Shown piece by piece: positions 14,402-20,539 of a stretch of DNA of 20,539 nucleotides (the stretch's first letter is position 1; each line of letters starts with the position of its first letter). The notes below the pieces were generated by a model. That model ran no database searches. It had not been told where the DNA came from and worked only from the letters and a program-made list of their open reading frames with translations. The stretch comes from an uncultured Blautia sp. (GTDB lineage Bacteria > Bacillota > Clostridia > Lachnospirales > Lachnospiraceae), in NCBI GenBank assembly GCA_900547685.1, contig URHS01000043.1:1-20539 (forward strand), in the 5' to 3' direction. A program made the translations under genes and the position numbers.

Positions 14402-16354
14402 ATGGACAAAATGAAAAGAATGAAGGAATTGCTGAAAATTTTGACAGAAGCTTCAAAAGCCTATTATCAGGAAGATCGAGAAATTATGAGCAATTTTGAA
14501 TATGACAAATTGTATGACGAACTGGTACAGCTGGAGAAGGAAACAGGAGTCACTCTGGCGGGCAGTCCTACCGTTTCTGTGGGATATGAGGCGTTGGATG
14601 AATTACCAAAAGAAGCTCATGAAAGTCCTATGTTATCCCTTGATAAAACAAAAGATGTGGAAGCATTAAGAGCATTTATCGGAGAGCAGAAATCATTGCT
14701 TTCATGGAAATTGGATGGACTTACCATTGTATTGACGTATAATGAGGGTAAGTTACAGAAGGCAGTAACGAGAGGAAACGGAACCGTAGGGGAAGTTATT
14801 ACGGGGAATGCAAAGGTTTTTAAAAATATTCCTCTTCAGATTGCTTATCAGGGAGAACTTGTTTTGCGTGGTGAAGCAATTATTACGTACTCTGATTTTG
14901 AGAAAATTAATGCACAGATAGAAGATGTGGATGCTAAGTATAAAAATCCAAGAAATTTGTGTAGTGGTTCTGTAAGACAGCTGAATAATGAGATTACAGC
15001 AAAGAGAAATGTGAACTTCTATGCGTTTTCTCTGGTAAAGGCAGAAGGTATTGATTTTCATAATTCACGAGAACAACAATTCTGCTGGTTGAAGGAACAG
15101 GGATTTGATGTGGTAGAGTACCGTGTGGTTACGGGAAAAACATTGGATGAAGCTATGGAGTATTTTGCAAATCAGGTATCAAAAAATGATTTTCCGTCAG
15201 ATGGACTTGTGGTTTTATATGATGATATTGCTTATGGAGAGTCTTTGGGAAGTACTGCAAAGTTTCCCAGAAATGCTTATGCGTTTAAATGGAAGGATGA
15301 AATCAGGGAAACTACTTTGAAAGAAATTGAATGGAGTGCTTCAAGAACAGGACTTATTAATCCGGTAGCAATTTTTGAGCCGGTAGAGCTGGAAGGGACT
15401 ACGGTAAGTCGTGCCAGTGTGCATAATATCAGTATTATGAAGGAGCTTCAGCTTGGAATAGGAGATAAAATACAGGTATATAAGGCAAATATGATTATTC
15501 CTCAAATTGCTGAAAATCTGACGCGAAGCGGAGATTTGGAAATTCCGAAAATATGTCCGGTATGTAAAAAAGAAGCAAGGATTATCAAAACAAATGAGGT
15601 GGAAGCACTTTATTGTATGAATGAAGAGTGTCAGGCGAAAAAAATTAAATCTTTTACCTTGTTTGTAAGCAGAGATGCCATGAATATTGATGGTTTATCA
15701 GAGGCCACACTGGAAAAATTTATTTTAAAAGGTTTTATTCATGATTTCGGTGATATTTTCGAAATTGAAAAATATAAAGATGAAATTTTAAAGATGGAGG
15801 GATTTGGACAAAAGTCCTTTGATAATTTGATTGCCAGTCTTGAGAAAGCAAAGCATACAACTTTACCAAGAGTGCTTTATAGTCTGGGAATTGCTAATAT
15901 TGGATTAGCAAATGCAAAGCTTATCTGCAAAGAATTTCAGTATGATATTGAAAAAATGATTGCAGCCAATGAGGAAGAAATCAGCAGTATAGAAGGAATT
16001 GGTCCTGTAATCGCGAAGACCTATACAGAATATTTTGCAAGTGAAGAAAATTTAAAGAAGGTTCGCCATCTGTTATCTCATTTAGAGCTGGAAGAAGTAA
16101 CAAAAGAAGAAAACCCGTCTTTGGAAGGAAAACAATTTGTGATTACAGGAAGTGTGACACATTTTGCGAATAGAGCACAACTAAAGGAGGAAATAGAAAA
16201 AAGAGGAGGCAAAGTAACAGGGAGTGTGACTTCAAAGACACATTATCTGATTAACAATGATACAACGTCAAATTCTTCTAAAAATAAAAAAGCAAAAGAG
16301 CTTGGTATTCCAATTTTATCAGAAGATGATTTTATGAAAATAGCAGGTATGTAA
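14402..16354 (+). CDS. ligA: NAD-dependent DNA ligase, divergent LigA
   Basis: It seals nicks with NAD as adenylate donor. The 650-aa protein has the LigA order: Ia domain (about 5-90), nucleotidyltransferase with Lys103 in KLDG (103-106), OB-fold (about 310-380), a Cys4 zinc finger (Cys385, Cys388, Cys405, Cys410), helix-hairpin-helix repeats (about 425-560) and a C-terminal BRCT domain (about 573-650). Several canonical motifs are altered: TRGNG...GEVIT replaces TRGDG...GEDVT, NPRNLCSGSVRQ replaces NPRNAAAGSLRQ, Ser101 stands where E. coli has Glu113, and DGLVVLY has Leu272 in place of the motif IV Lys. AFKW keeps the motif V Lys296. From memory this clade is common in Lachnospiraceae. GGTGAT (14389-14394) is the only ribosome binding site. 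It starts 10 bp after rluF. Confidence 0.9.
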   Translation: MDKMKRMKELLKILTEASKAYYQEDREIMSNFEYDKLYDELVQLEKETGVTLAGSPTVSVGYEALDELPKEAHESPMLSLDKTKDVEALRAFIGEQKSLLSWKLDGLTIVLTYNEGKLQKAVTRGNGTVGEVITGNAKVFKNIPLQIAYQGELVLRGEAIITYSDFEKINAQIEDVDAKYKNPRNLCSGSVRQLNNEITAKRNVNFYAFSLVKAEGIDFHNSREQQFCWLKEQGFDVVEYRVVTGKTLDEAMEYFANQVSKNDFPSDGLVVLYDDIAYGESLGSTAKFPRNAYAFKWKDEIRETTLKEIEWSASRTGLINPVAIFEPVELEGTTVSRASVHNISIMKELQLGIGDKIQVYKANMIIPQIAENLTRSGDLEIPKICPVCKKEARIIKTNEVEALYCMNEECQAKKIKSFTLFVSRDAMNIDGLSEATLEKFILKGFIHDFGDIFEIEKYKDEILKMEGFGQKSFDNLIASLEKAKHTTLPRVLYSLGIANIGLANAKLICKEFQYDIEKMIAANEEEISSIEGIGPVIAKTYTEYFASEENLKKVRHLLSHLELEEVTKEENPSLEGKQFVITGSVTHFANRAQLKEEIEKRGGKVTGSVTSKTHYLINNDTTSNSSKNKKAKELGIPILSEDDFMKIAGM

Positions 16355-16358
16355 ACTT

Positions 16359-17918
16359 ATGAAAAAAGAAGAAATTAAAGAAAAAGGAATTCAGGGAGTT
16401 AAAAAGATTATATTTGGAAGAACGCTGTTTGTAATATTCGCGTTTTTGATTCAGTTTGCGTTGCTGGCAGTGACTTATATCTGGTTAAGAGATTATAGTT
16501 ATGTCTTTTACCTGTTATTTGTTGTGTTGAGTGTAAGTGTGGTTTTGCATCTTTTTAACAGTAATGAAAGTCCTGATTTTAAATTAGTATGGATGTTGCC
16601 ACTGGTTATTTTTCCGGTATTCGGTGCATTTTTTTATCTGTATGTGGAAACTCAATTAGGAACAAAAATGATGTTTAGGCGATTACAGTTTCTTTCTAAA
16701 TTTACGAAACAGTATACACCTCAAAATGTAGAAGTGAAAAAACGCCTGAAAAAAGAAAATTCTCAGATGGGACATTTTGTACAGTATATGGAAGAATATG
16801 ATAATTGCCCTGTTTATGACCACACACAGGTAACGTATTATCCTCTTGGTGATGATCAATTTCCGGATATGTTGGAAGAACTGGAAAAGGCAGAAAAGTT
16901 TATTTTTTTAGAGTTCTTTATTGTAGAAGAAGGAAAGATGTGGAACAGTATTTTAGAAATTTTAAAGAGAAAAGTAAAAGAGGGTGTGGAAGTACGTGTT
17001 ATGTATGATGGTATGTGCGTACTGGCATTGTTACCTTATTTTTATCCGAAACTTTTAGAGGCGGAGGGGATTCGTTGTAAAATGTTTGCGCCTATAAAAC
17101 CTGTATTTTCTACACATTATAATAATAGAGATCATAGGAAAATTATGGTTATTGATGGAAAAGTGGCATTCACCGGAGGGACAAATTTAGCAGATGAATA
17201 TATCAATCAGAAAGTCCGTTTTGGACATTGGAAAGACACAGCTGTGAAGCTTACCGGAAAAGCGGCAGAACGATTTACATATATGTTTTTAGAAATGTGG
17301 AATGTATCTGAAACAAAAGAGGAAAATTATGAACAATATAAAACACCGATGAATTTTACTATGCCAAGCGATGGATATTTTATTCCTTATGAGGCATGTC
17401 CTTTCGGAAAAGAACGTGTTGGGAAAAAGGTATATCTTGATATTTTAAATACAGCAAAAGATTATGTGCATATTATGACACCGTATTTGATTTTAGATTA
17501 TGAAATGTTGATGGCACTTACTTATGCAGCCAAAAGAGGTGTACAGGTATCTATTATTATGCCGCATATTCCTGATAAAAAAGCTGCTTTTGCTGTGGCC
17601 AAAACTTATTATAATGAGCTTTTGGAAGCAGGGGTAGAAATTCATGAATATGAACCAGGTTTTGTACATGCGAAAATCTTTGTTGCAGATGACGAAAAGG
17701 CAGTAGTGGGAACAGTTAATCTGGATTATCGAAGCTTGTTCCATCATTTTGAATGTGGTGTGATGATGTATAAAAATTCACAAATTTTAGAAATTGAAAA
17801 AGATTTTCAGGAAACTTTACAGAAATGTATTAAAATACATCCGTCTGATTATAAACGTCAGAAGCTGGCAATGCGCGTTACAGGAAAAATTTTGCGTATG
17901 TTTGCACCTCTTATGTAG
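16359..17918 (+). CDS. cls: Cardiolipin synthase (phospholipase D superfamily)
   Basis: It joins two phosphatidylglycerol molecules into cardiolipin and glycerol at the membrane. The 519-aa protein has about three N-terminal membrane segments (about 22-43, 48-66 and 78-97) and two HKD motifs: His259, Lys261 and Asp266 in DHRKIMVID followed by GGTN, and His437, Lys439 and Asp444 in VHAKIFVAD followed by GTVNLDYRS. This arrangement and length match bacterial Cls rather than secreted phospholipase D. The start lies 4 bp after the ligA stop with only a weak GCAGG upstream, so translation probably depends on ribosomes finishing ligA. Confidence 0.93.
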   Translation: MKKEEIKEKGIQGVKKIIFGRTLFVIFAFLIQFALLAVTYIWLRDYSYVFYLLFVVLSVSVVLHLFNSNESPDFKLVWMLPLVIFPVFGAFFYLYVETQLGTKMMFRRLQFLSKFTKQYTPQNVEVKKRLKKENSQMGHFVQYMEEYDNCPVYDHTQVTYYPLGDDQFPDMLEELEKAEKFIFLEFFIVEEGKMWNSILEILKRKVKEGVEVRVMYDGMCVLALLPYFYPKLLEAEGIRCKMFAPIKPVFSTHYNNRDHRKIMVIDGKVAFTGGTNLADEYINQKVRFGHWKDTAVKLTGKAAERFTYMFLEMWNVSETKEENYEQYKTPMNFTMPSDGYFIPYEACPFGKERVGKKVYLDILNTAKDYVHIMTPYLILDYEMLMALTYAAKRGVQVSIIMPHIPDKKAAFAVAKTYYNELLEAGVEIHEYEPGFVHAKIFVADDEKAVVGTVNLDYRSLFHHFECGVMMYKNSQILEIEKDFQETLQKCIKIHPSDYKRQKLAMRVTGKILRMFAPLM

Positions 17919-17942
17919 AAAAAAAGAAAGGGAGAAAGAGAA

Positions 17943-18863
17943 ATGCCCATTAAAATTCAGAGCGATTTACCAGTAAAAGAGATATTAGAAAAAGAAAATA
18001 TATTTGTGATGGATGAAAAAAGAGCGGTTCATCAGGATATTCGTCCGGTACAGATTTTAATTTTAAATTTGATGCCTTTAAAGGAAGATACAGAGCTGCA
18101 GCTTTTACGTTCCTTATCCAATACACCTTTACAGGTTGATGTTTCTTTTATGATGGTGAGCAGCCATGTTTCAAAAAATACAGCGACCAGCCATTTAAAC
18201 AAATTTTACCAGACCTTTGAAGAAGTGAAAAATCATAAATTTGATGGTATGATTATTACCGGAGCACCAGTAGAACAGATGGAATTTGAAGAGGTAGATT
18301 ACTGGCAGGAAATGACAGAAATCATGGAATGGTCCAAAGAAAATGTAACTTCTACGATTTATCTTTGCTGGGCAGCTCAGGCAGGATTATATTATCATTA
18401 TGGATTACAGAAAAGAAAAATGGATAAAAAGGTATTTGGGATTTTTGCGCATAAAGTGAAAAATAGAAAAATTCCTTTAGTAAGAGGATTTGATGATGTG
18501 TTTTTTGCTCCACATTCCAGACATACAGAGGTACCAGCCGAAGACATCCATAATTGTAAAGAACTTACCGTTTTGGCAGAGTCAGAGGAAGCAGGTGTAT
18601 TTCTGGCTATGGCAAAAGAGGGCAGACAGATTTTTGTTATGGGACATCCGGAGTATGACAGAGTAACTCTTGACGGAGAATATAAGAGAGATTTGAGTAA
18701 GGGACTTCCAATTGAAATGCCAAAAGGTTATTATCCAGAAAACAATGCAGAGAATAAACCGCTTCTTTTGTGGCGCTCACATGCCAATAATTTGTATACA
18801 AACTGGCTGAATTATTATGTTTATCAGGTGACACCGTATAATCTGGATGGAACACCGTTTTAA
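17943..18863 (+). CDS. metAA: Homoserine O-acetyltransferase, MetA family
   Basis: It acylates L-homoserine in methionine biosynthesis. The 306-aa protein matches MetA end to end, starting MPIKIQSDLPVKEIL. It has the catalytic Cys142 in LCWAAQA and His235 and Glu237 in GHPEYD. Position 111 is Glu (ITGAPVEQMEFEEV). In characterised enzymes Glu111 goes with acetyl-CoA and Gly111 with succinyl-CoA, so acetyl transfer is predicted despite the usual succinyltransferase name. A GAAAGGGAGAAAGAG site precedes the ATG. Only 24 bp separate it from cls, with no room for a SAM riboswitch or T-box, so methionine-responsive control, if any, must lie elsewhere. A strong terminator follows. Confidence 0.95.
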   Translation: MPIKIQSDLPVKEILEKENIFVMDEKRAVHQDIRPVQILILNLMPLKEDTELQLLRSLSNTPLQVDVSFMMVSSHVSKNTATSHLNKFYQTFEEVKNHKFDGMIITGAPVEQMEFEEVDYWQEMTEIMEWSKENVTSTIYLCWAAQAGLYYHYGLQKRKMDKKVFGIFAHKVKNRKIPLVRGFDDVFFAPHSRHTEVPAEDIHNCKELTVLAESEEAGVFLAMAKEGRQIFVMGHPEYDRVTLDGEYKRDLSKGLPIEMPKGYYPENNAENKPLLLWRSHANNLYTNWLNYYVYQVTPYNLDGTPF

Positions 18864-18870
18864 TGCTATG

Positions 18871-18908
18871 AGGGTATATTGTGTTTAGCAATATGCCCTT
18901 AAATTTTT
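18871..18908 (+). terminator. Intrinsic terminator after metA
   Basis: AGGGTATATTG (18871-18881) and CAATATGCCCT (18889-18899) form an 11-bp stem with one G-U pair and a 7-nt loop, followed by TAAATTTTT. It lies seven bases past the metA stop and closes the rluF-ligA-cls-metA block. Confidence 0.85.
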
Positions 18909-18937
18909 GGGAAAGTAATGATAAAGAGTAGAAGATG

Positions 18938-18946
18938 TGCTAGAAT
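18938..18946 (+). promoter_or_regulatory. Candidate extended -10 promoter of the nucleotidyltransferase gene
   Basis: TGC followed by TAGAAT (18941-18946) is an extended -10, about 40 bp before the start codon. The -35 position (near 18918) has no good match. Transcription must restart here because a strong terminator lies just upstream. Confidence 0.45.
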
Positions 18947-18987
18947 GGCAGAAATAAATAAATTTTTAAATTCGTGAGGTGATTGTT

Positions 18988-19641
18988 GTGATAGATATTT
19001 CTACATGGATGGATAAGTTTTTACAAACTTTAACCCAGAACTTTGGAAATCGTATATGGTTTGTTGGATTACAGGGAAGTTATGGTCGTGGTGAAGCAAC
19101 GAAAACAAGCGATATTGATATTGTTGTAATACTTGATGAAGTATCGGTTGCAGACATTCAAACATATAATGCGATGCTAGATACCTTATCCCATAGGGAA
19201 CAGATTTGTGGCTTCCTTTCTGGAAAAAAAGAAATTTTAAATTGGGAACCATCTGACCTTTTCCAATTTTACAATGATACAAAACCAATAAAAGGAAGTC
19301 TTGATGAATTGCTGTTATTGATTGATGATATTGCTGTGAGCAGAGCAATTAAAATTGGTGTATGCAACATTTATCATGGCTGCGTGCATAATATGCTGTA
19401 CGAAAAGAATGAGGAAATCCTAAGAGGATTATATAAATCAGCTTCTTTTATTGTACAGGCAATCTGTTTTAAACAAACAGGAAAGTATATTCGTCAGCAA
19501 AAAGATTTGCTTAAAATAGTGGAACCTGATGAGCAGAGCATTGTTCATAGGTTTTTAGAATTGAAAAAAGGAGGCCCGATTGATTTTCAAGAGATGTCAA
19601 AAAACTTGTTTGAATGGTCAAAGAAATGGATTATAGAATAG
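18988..19641 (+). CDS. Nucleotidyltransferase-domain protein (aminoglycoside adenylyltransferase-like fold)
   Basis: The 217-aa protein has the polymerase-beta nucleotidyltransferase signature near its N-terminus: GLQGSYGRGEATKTSDIDIVV, with Gly30-Ser31 and metal-binding Asp42 and Asp44. Such enzymes move an NMP group to a small molecule or protein. The C-terminal half is largely helical, with conserved-looking IYHGCVHNMLYE and RGLYKSASFIVQA, and resembles the helical domain of ANT-type resistance enzymes, but I cannot assign a substrate. I recognise similar ~220-aa proteins in Clostridia annotated only by domain. GTG 18988 is chosen because GAGGTG (18976-18981) lies 6 nt before it. An ATG at 19009 is the alternative, and the GTG at 18979 overlaps the ribosome binding site. 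The GNAT remnant begins immediately downstream. Confidence 0.78.
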   Translation: MIDISTWMDKFLQTLTQNFGNRIWFVGLQGSYGRGEATKTSDIDIVVILDEVSVADIQTYNAMLDTLSHREQICGFLSGKKEILNWEPSDLFQFYNDTKPIKGSLDELLLLIDDIAVSRAIKIGVCNIYHGCVHNMLYEKNEEILRGLYKSASFIVQAICFKQTGKYIRQQKDLLKIVEPDEQSIVHRFLELKKGGPIDFQEMSKNLFEWSKKWIIE

Positions 19642-19642
19642 T

Positions 19643-19840
19643 TTGCATAAGGAGGAAATTGCCCAGTCAATGGGACAGGAAACTGTTTTTAATTATGTGC
19701 ATCCGAATAACGATAAAATGATAGAATTTTTACGCTCAAAAGGTTATACAGTATTGAATTTAATCGAAATTCGAAAGCCTTATAAAGAGGAAAAAATCAG
19801 CACTACAATTAAGGTGGATAAGCATACTTTTGATTATTAA
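19643..19840 (+). pseudogene. 3' remnant of a GNAT N-acetyltransferase gene
   Basis: The open frame encodes about 65 residues that resemble only the C-terminal end of GNAT acetyltransferases: MGQETVFNYVHPNNDKM, then FLRSKGYTVLNLIEIRKPY and a final KVDKHTFDY. The acetyl-CoA-binding motif A (Q/RxxGxG/A) and the N-terminal half of the fold are missing, so it cannot be an active enzyme alone. A stop at 19634 closes the frame upstream. An AAGGAGG (19648-19654) lies in front of ATG 19670 but at a poor distance (15 nt), and the other candidate start is TTG 19643. A deletion that joined the end of the nucleotidyltransferase gene to the tail of a GNAT gene is the simplest explanation. Confidence 0.7.
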
Positions 19841-19863
19841 GTTTTGAATTAGAACCAATTTTA

Positions 19864-19894
19864 TTGATTAAAAAAGTTAGAAAAAAAATATATT
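19864..19894 (+). promoter_or_regulatory. Weak promoter candidate upstream of the DHFR-family gene
   Basis: TTGATT (19864-19869) and TATATT (19889-19894) are 19 bp apart, a little wide, within a very A-rich stretch. Read-through from the upstream genes is equally possible because no terminator is seen between 19641 and 19909. Confidence 0.3.
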
Positions 19895-19909
19895 TTAGAA
19901 GGTGAACAG

Positions 19910-20440
19910 ATGCGAAAAGTTAAATTATTTATTGCTATGAGTCTTGATGGATATATTGCGGATGCAGATGGTAGTGTTCATTGGTTGGAAGGACAAGGGG
20001 ACAGTCATGAAGACATTGATGTTTATTCTGAATTTGTAAAAGACATCGATACAATACTTATGGGATGGAATACATACCATCAGGTAATTACAGAACTTTC
20101 TCCAAATGAATGGATATACAGTGATTTTTCAACTTATGTATTTACACATAGGCAATGTAGTTCTACTGAAAATGTTAGATTTATAAATGAAAATCCAGTT
20201 GATTTCATAAAAAAATTAAGAGAGGAACCGGGAAAGGATATTTGGATTTGCGGTGGAGCCAGACTTATTCAGCAGCTGGTATGCGAAGATTTTATTGACG
20301 AGTATTATATTACAATCATTCCAATACTTTTAGGTTCTGGCGTTCGACTTTTTGAAAAGGGAGAGCGGGAAATTAAGCTTAGATTACTTTGGACACAGTC
20401 TTATAATGGTATGACAGATTTAGTGTATGAACGAAGATAA
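19910..20440 (+). CDS. Dihydrofolate reductase family protein (RibD C-terminal/DfrA-like)
   Basis: This 176-aa cytoplasmic protein has the DHFR/RibD_C Rossmann-like fold of NADPH-dependent reductases. Visible markers are MSLDGYIADADGSVHWL (10-26), the MGWNTYHQV strand-helix (51-59), the cofactor-binding IWICGGARLIQQLV (111-124) and IPILLGSGVRLFE (137-149). It resembles the YyaP/YwjB group rather than housekeeping FolA (weaker match to FolA substrate residues), so true dihydrofolate reduction is uncertain. The start has AAGGTGA seven bases upstream. It sits in a small set of drug-modification-like genes, so a metabolic or resistance role is possible but unproven. A strong terminator follows. 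Confidence 0.85.
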   Translation: MRKVKLFIAMSLDGYIADADGSVHWLEGQGDSHEDIDVYSEFVKDIDTILMGWNTYHQVITELSPNEWIYSDFSTYVFTHRQCSSTENVRFINENPVDFIKKLREEPGKDIWICGGARLIQQLVCEDFIDEYYITIIPILLGSGVRLFEKGEREIKLRLLWTQSYNGMTDLVYERR

Positions 20441-20451
20441 ATATATATAGT

Positions 20452-20483
20452 AAAAATGGCTTGGGTTTTCCCAAGTCATTTTT
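20452..20483 (+). terminator. Intrinsic terminator after the DHFR-family gene
   Basis: AAAAATGGCTTGGG (20452-20465) and CCCAAGTCATTTTT (20470-20483) form a 14-bp stem with one G-U pair and a TTTT loop, and the right arm ends in a T-run. It lies 11 bases after the stop codon. The A-run on the left also makes it usable in the opposite direction. Confidence 0.9.
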
Positions 20484-20496
20484 GTTGTATTAAGAA

Positions 20497-20519
20497 AACC
20501 ACGCGATAGTCGCGTGGTT
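20497..20519. repeat. Perfect palindrome at the right edge (opposing terminator or IS200/IS605-type end)
   Basis: AACCACGCGA (20497-20506) and TCGCGTGGTT (20510-20519) form a perfect, GC-rich 10-bp stem with a TAG loop. Read on the - strand it is followed by TTTTCTTAAT, so it could end a gene coming from the right. Short GC-rich hairpins with a tiny loop also mark the ends of IS200/IS605 elements, and the next bases could be the start of one, but no transposase is inside the window. Confidence 0.45.
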
Positions 20520-20539
20520 CTATAGAAGCTTTAGCGATG

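Noticed and set aside
17919..17942. A SAM riboswitch or T-box expected before metA
   Set aside because: The gap to cls is only 24 bp and holds just the ribosome binding site.

Overview
This is a gene-dense, AT-rich segment in which every gene I can support lies on the + strand. Low GC, strong AGGAGG-type ribosome binding sites, sortase-anchored surface proteins and the particular protein types (a ~450-aa citrate synthase, DUF5688, a divergent LigA, D2-type pilins) point to an anaerobic gut Firmicute of the Lachnospiraceae, possibly Blautia-like. The genus is an inference. The left end (1-267) is non-coding but rich in inverted repeats, and it ends in a good promoter for citrate synthase.

Region 1 (268-2851) is housekeeping: citrate synthase, a YqeG-family HAD phosphatase and elongation factor P. 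Region 2 (about 2900-11170) is a pilus locus. A DUF5688 gene comes first, followed by a large thioester/SpaA-repeat LPNTG adhesin (probable tip), a D2-type LPITG major pilin, a class C sortase, a small APQTG-anchored SpaA-like pilin (probable base) and a class B sortase. The last four genes overlap one another and so are translationally coupled. The expected division of labour is that the class C sortase polymerises the shaft and caps it with the adhesin, while the class B sortase or a housekeeping sortase handles the basal subunit and wall attachment.

Region 3 (11171-13498) holds a tRNA-Arg(CCG) with its own promoter, no encoded CCA and no visible terminator. Two further exported proteins follow: a membrane-anchored protein with a C-terminal SH3b domain, and a protein made almost entirely of about 16 choline/glucan-binding-type repeats with no catalytic domain. 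Strong hairpins lie on both sides of the repeat protein gene.

Region 4 (13589-18900) is housekeeping again: the RluF-type 23S rRNA pseudouridine synthase, a divergent NAD-dependent DNA ligase, a cardiolipin synthase and MetA, closely spaced and ending in a clear terminator. MetA has Glu at position 111, which predicts acetyl-CoA use. Region 5 (18900-20539) looks accessory: a stand-alone nucleotidyltransferase, the 3' remnant of a GNAT acetyltransferase, a dihydrofolate-reductase-family protein with a textbook terminator, and at the right edge a perfect palindrome that could be the terminator of an opposing gene or the end of an IS200/IS605-type element.

I found no CRISPR array, phage genes or defence system. 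The most unusual material is the pilus locus with three different sorting signals and two sortase classes, the ligase with altered active-site motifs, the tRNA that may run into an mRNA, and the structured left end.
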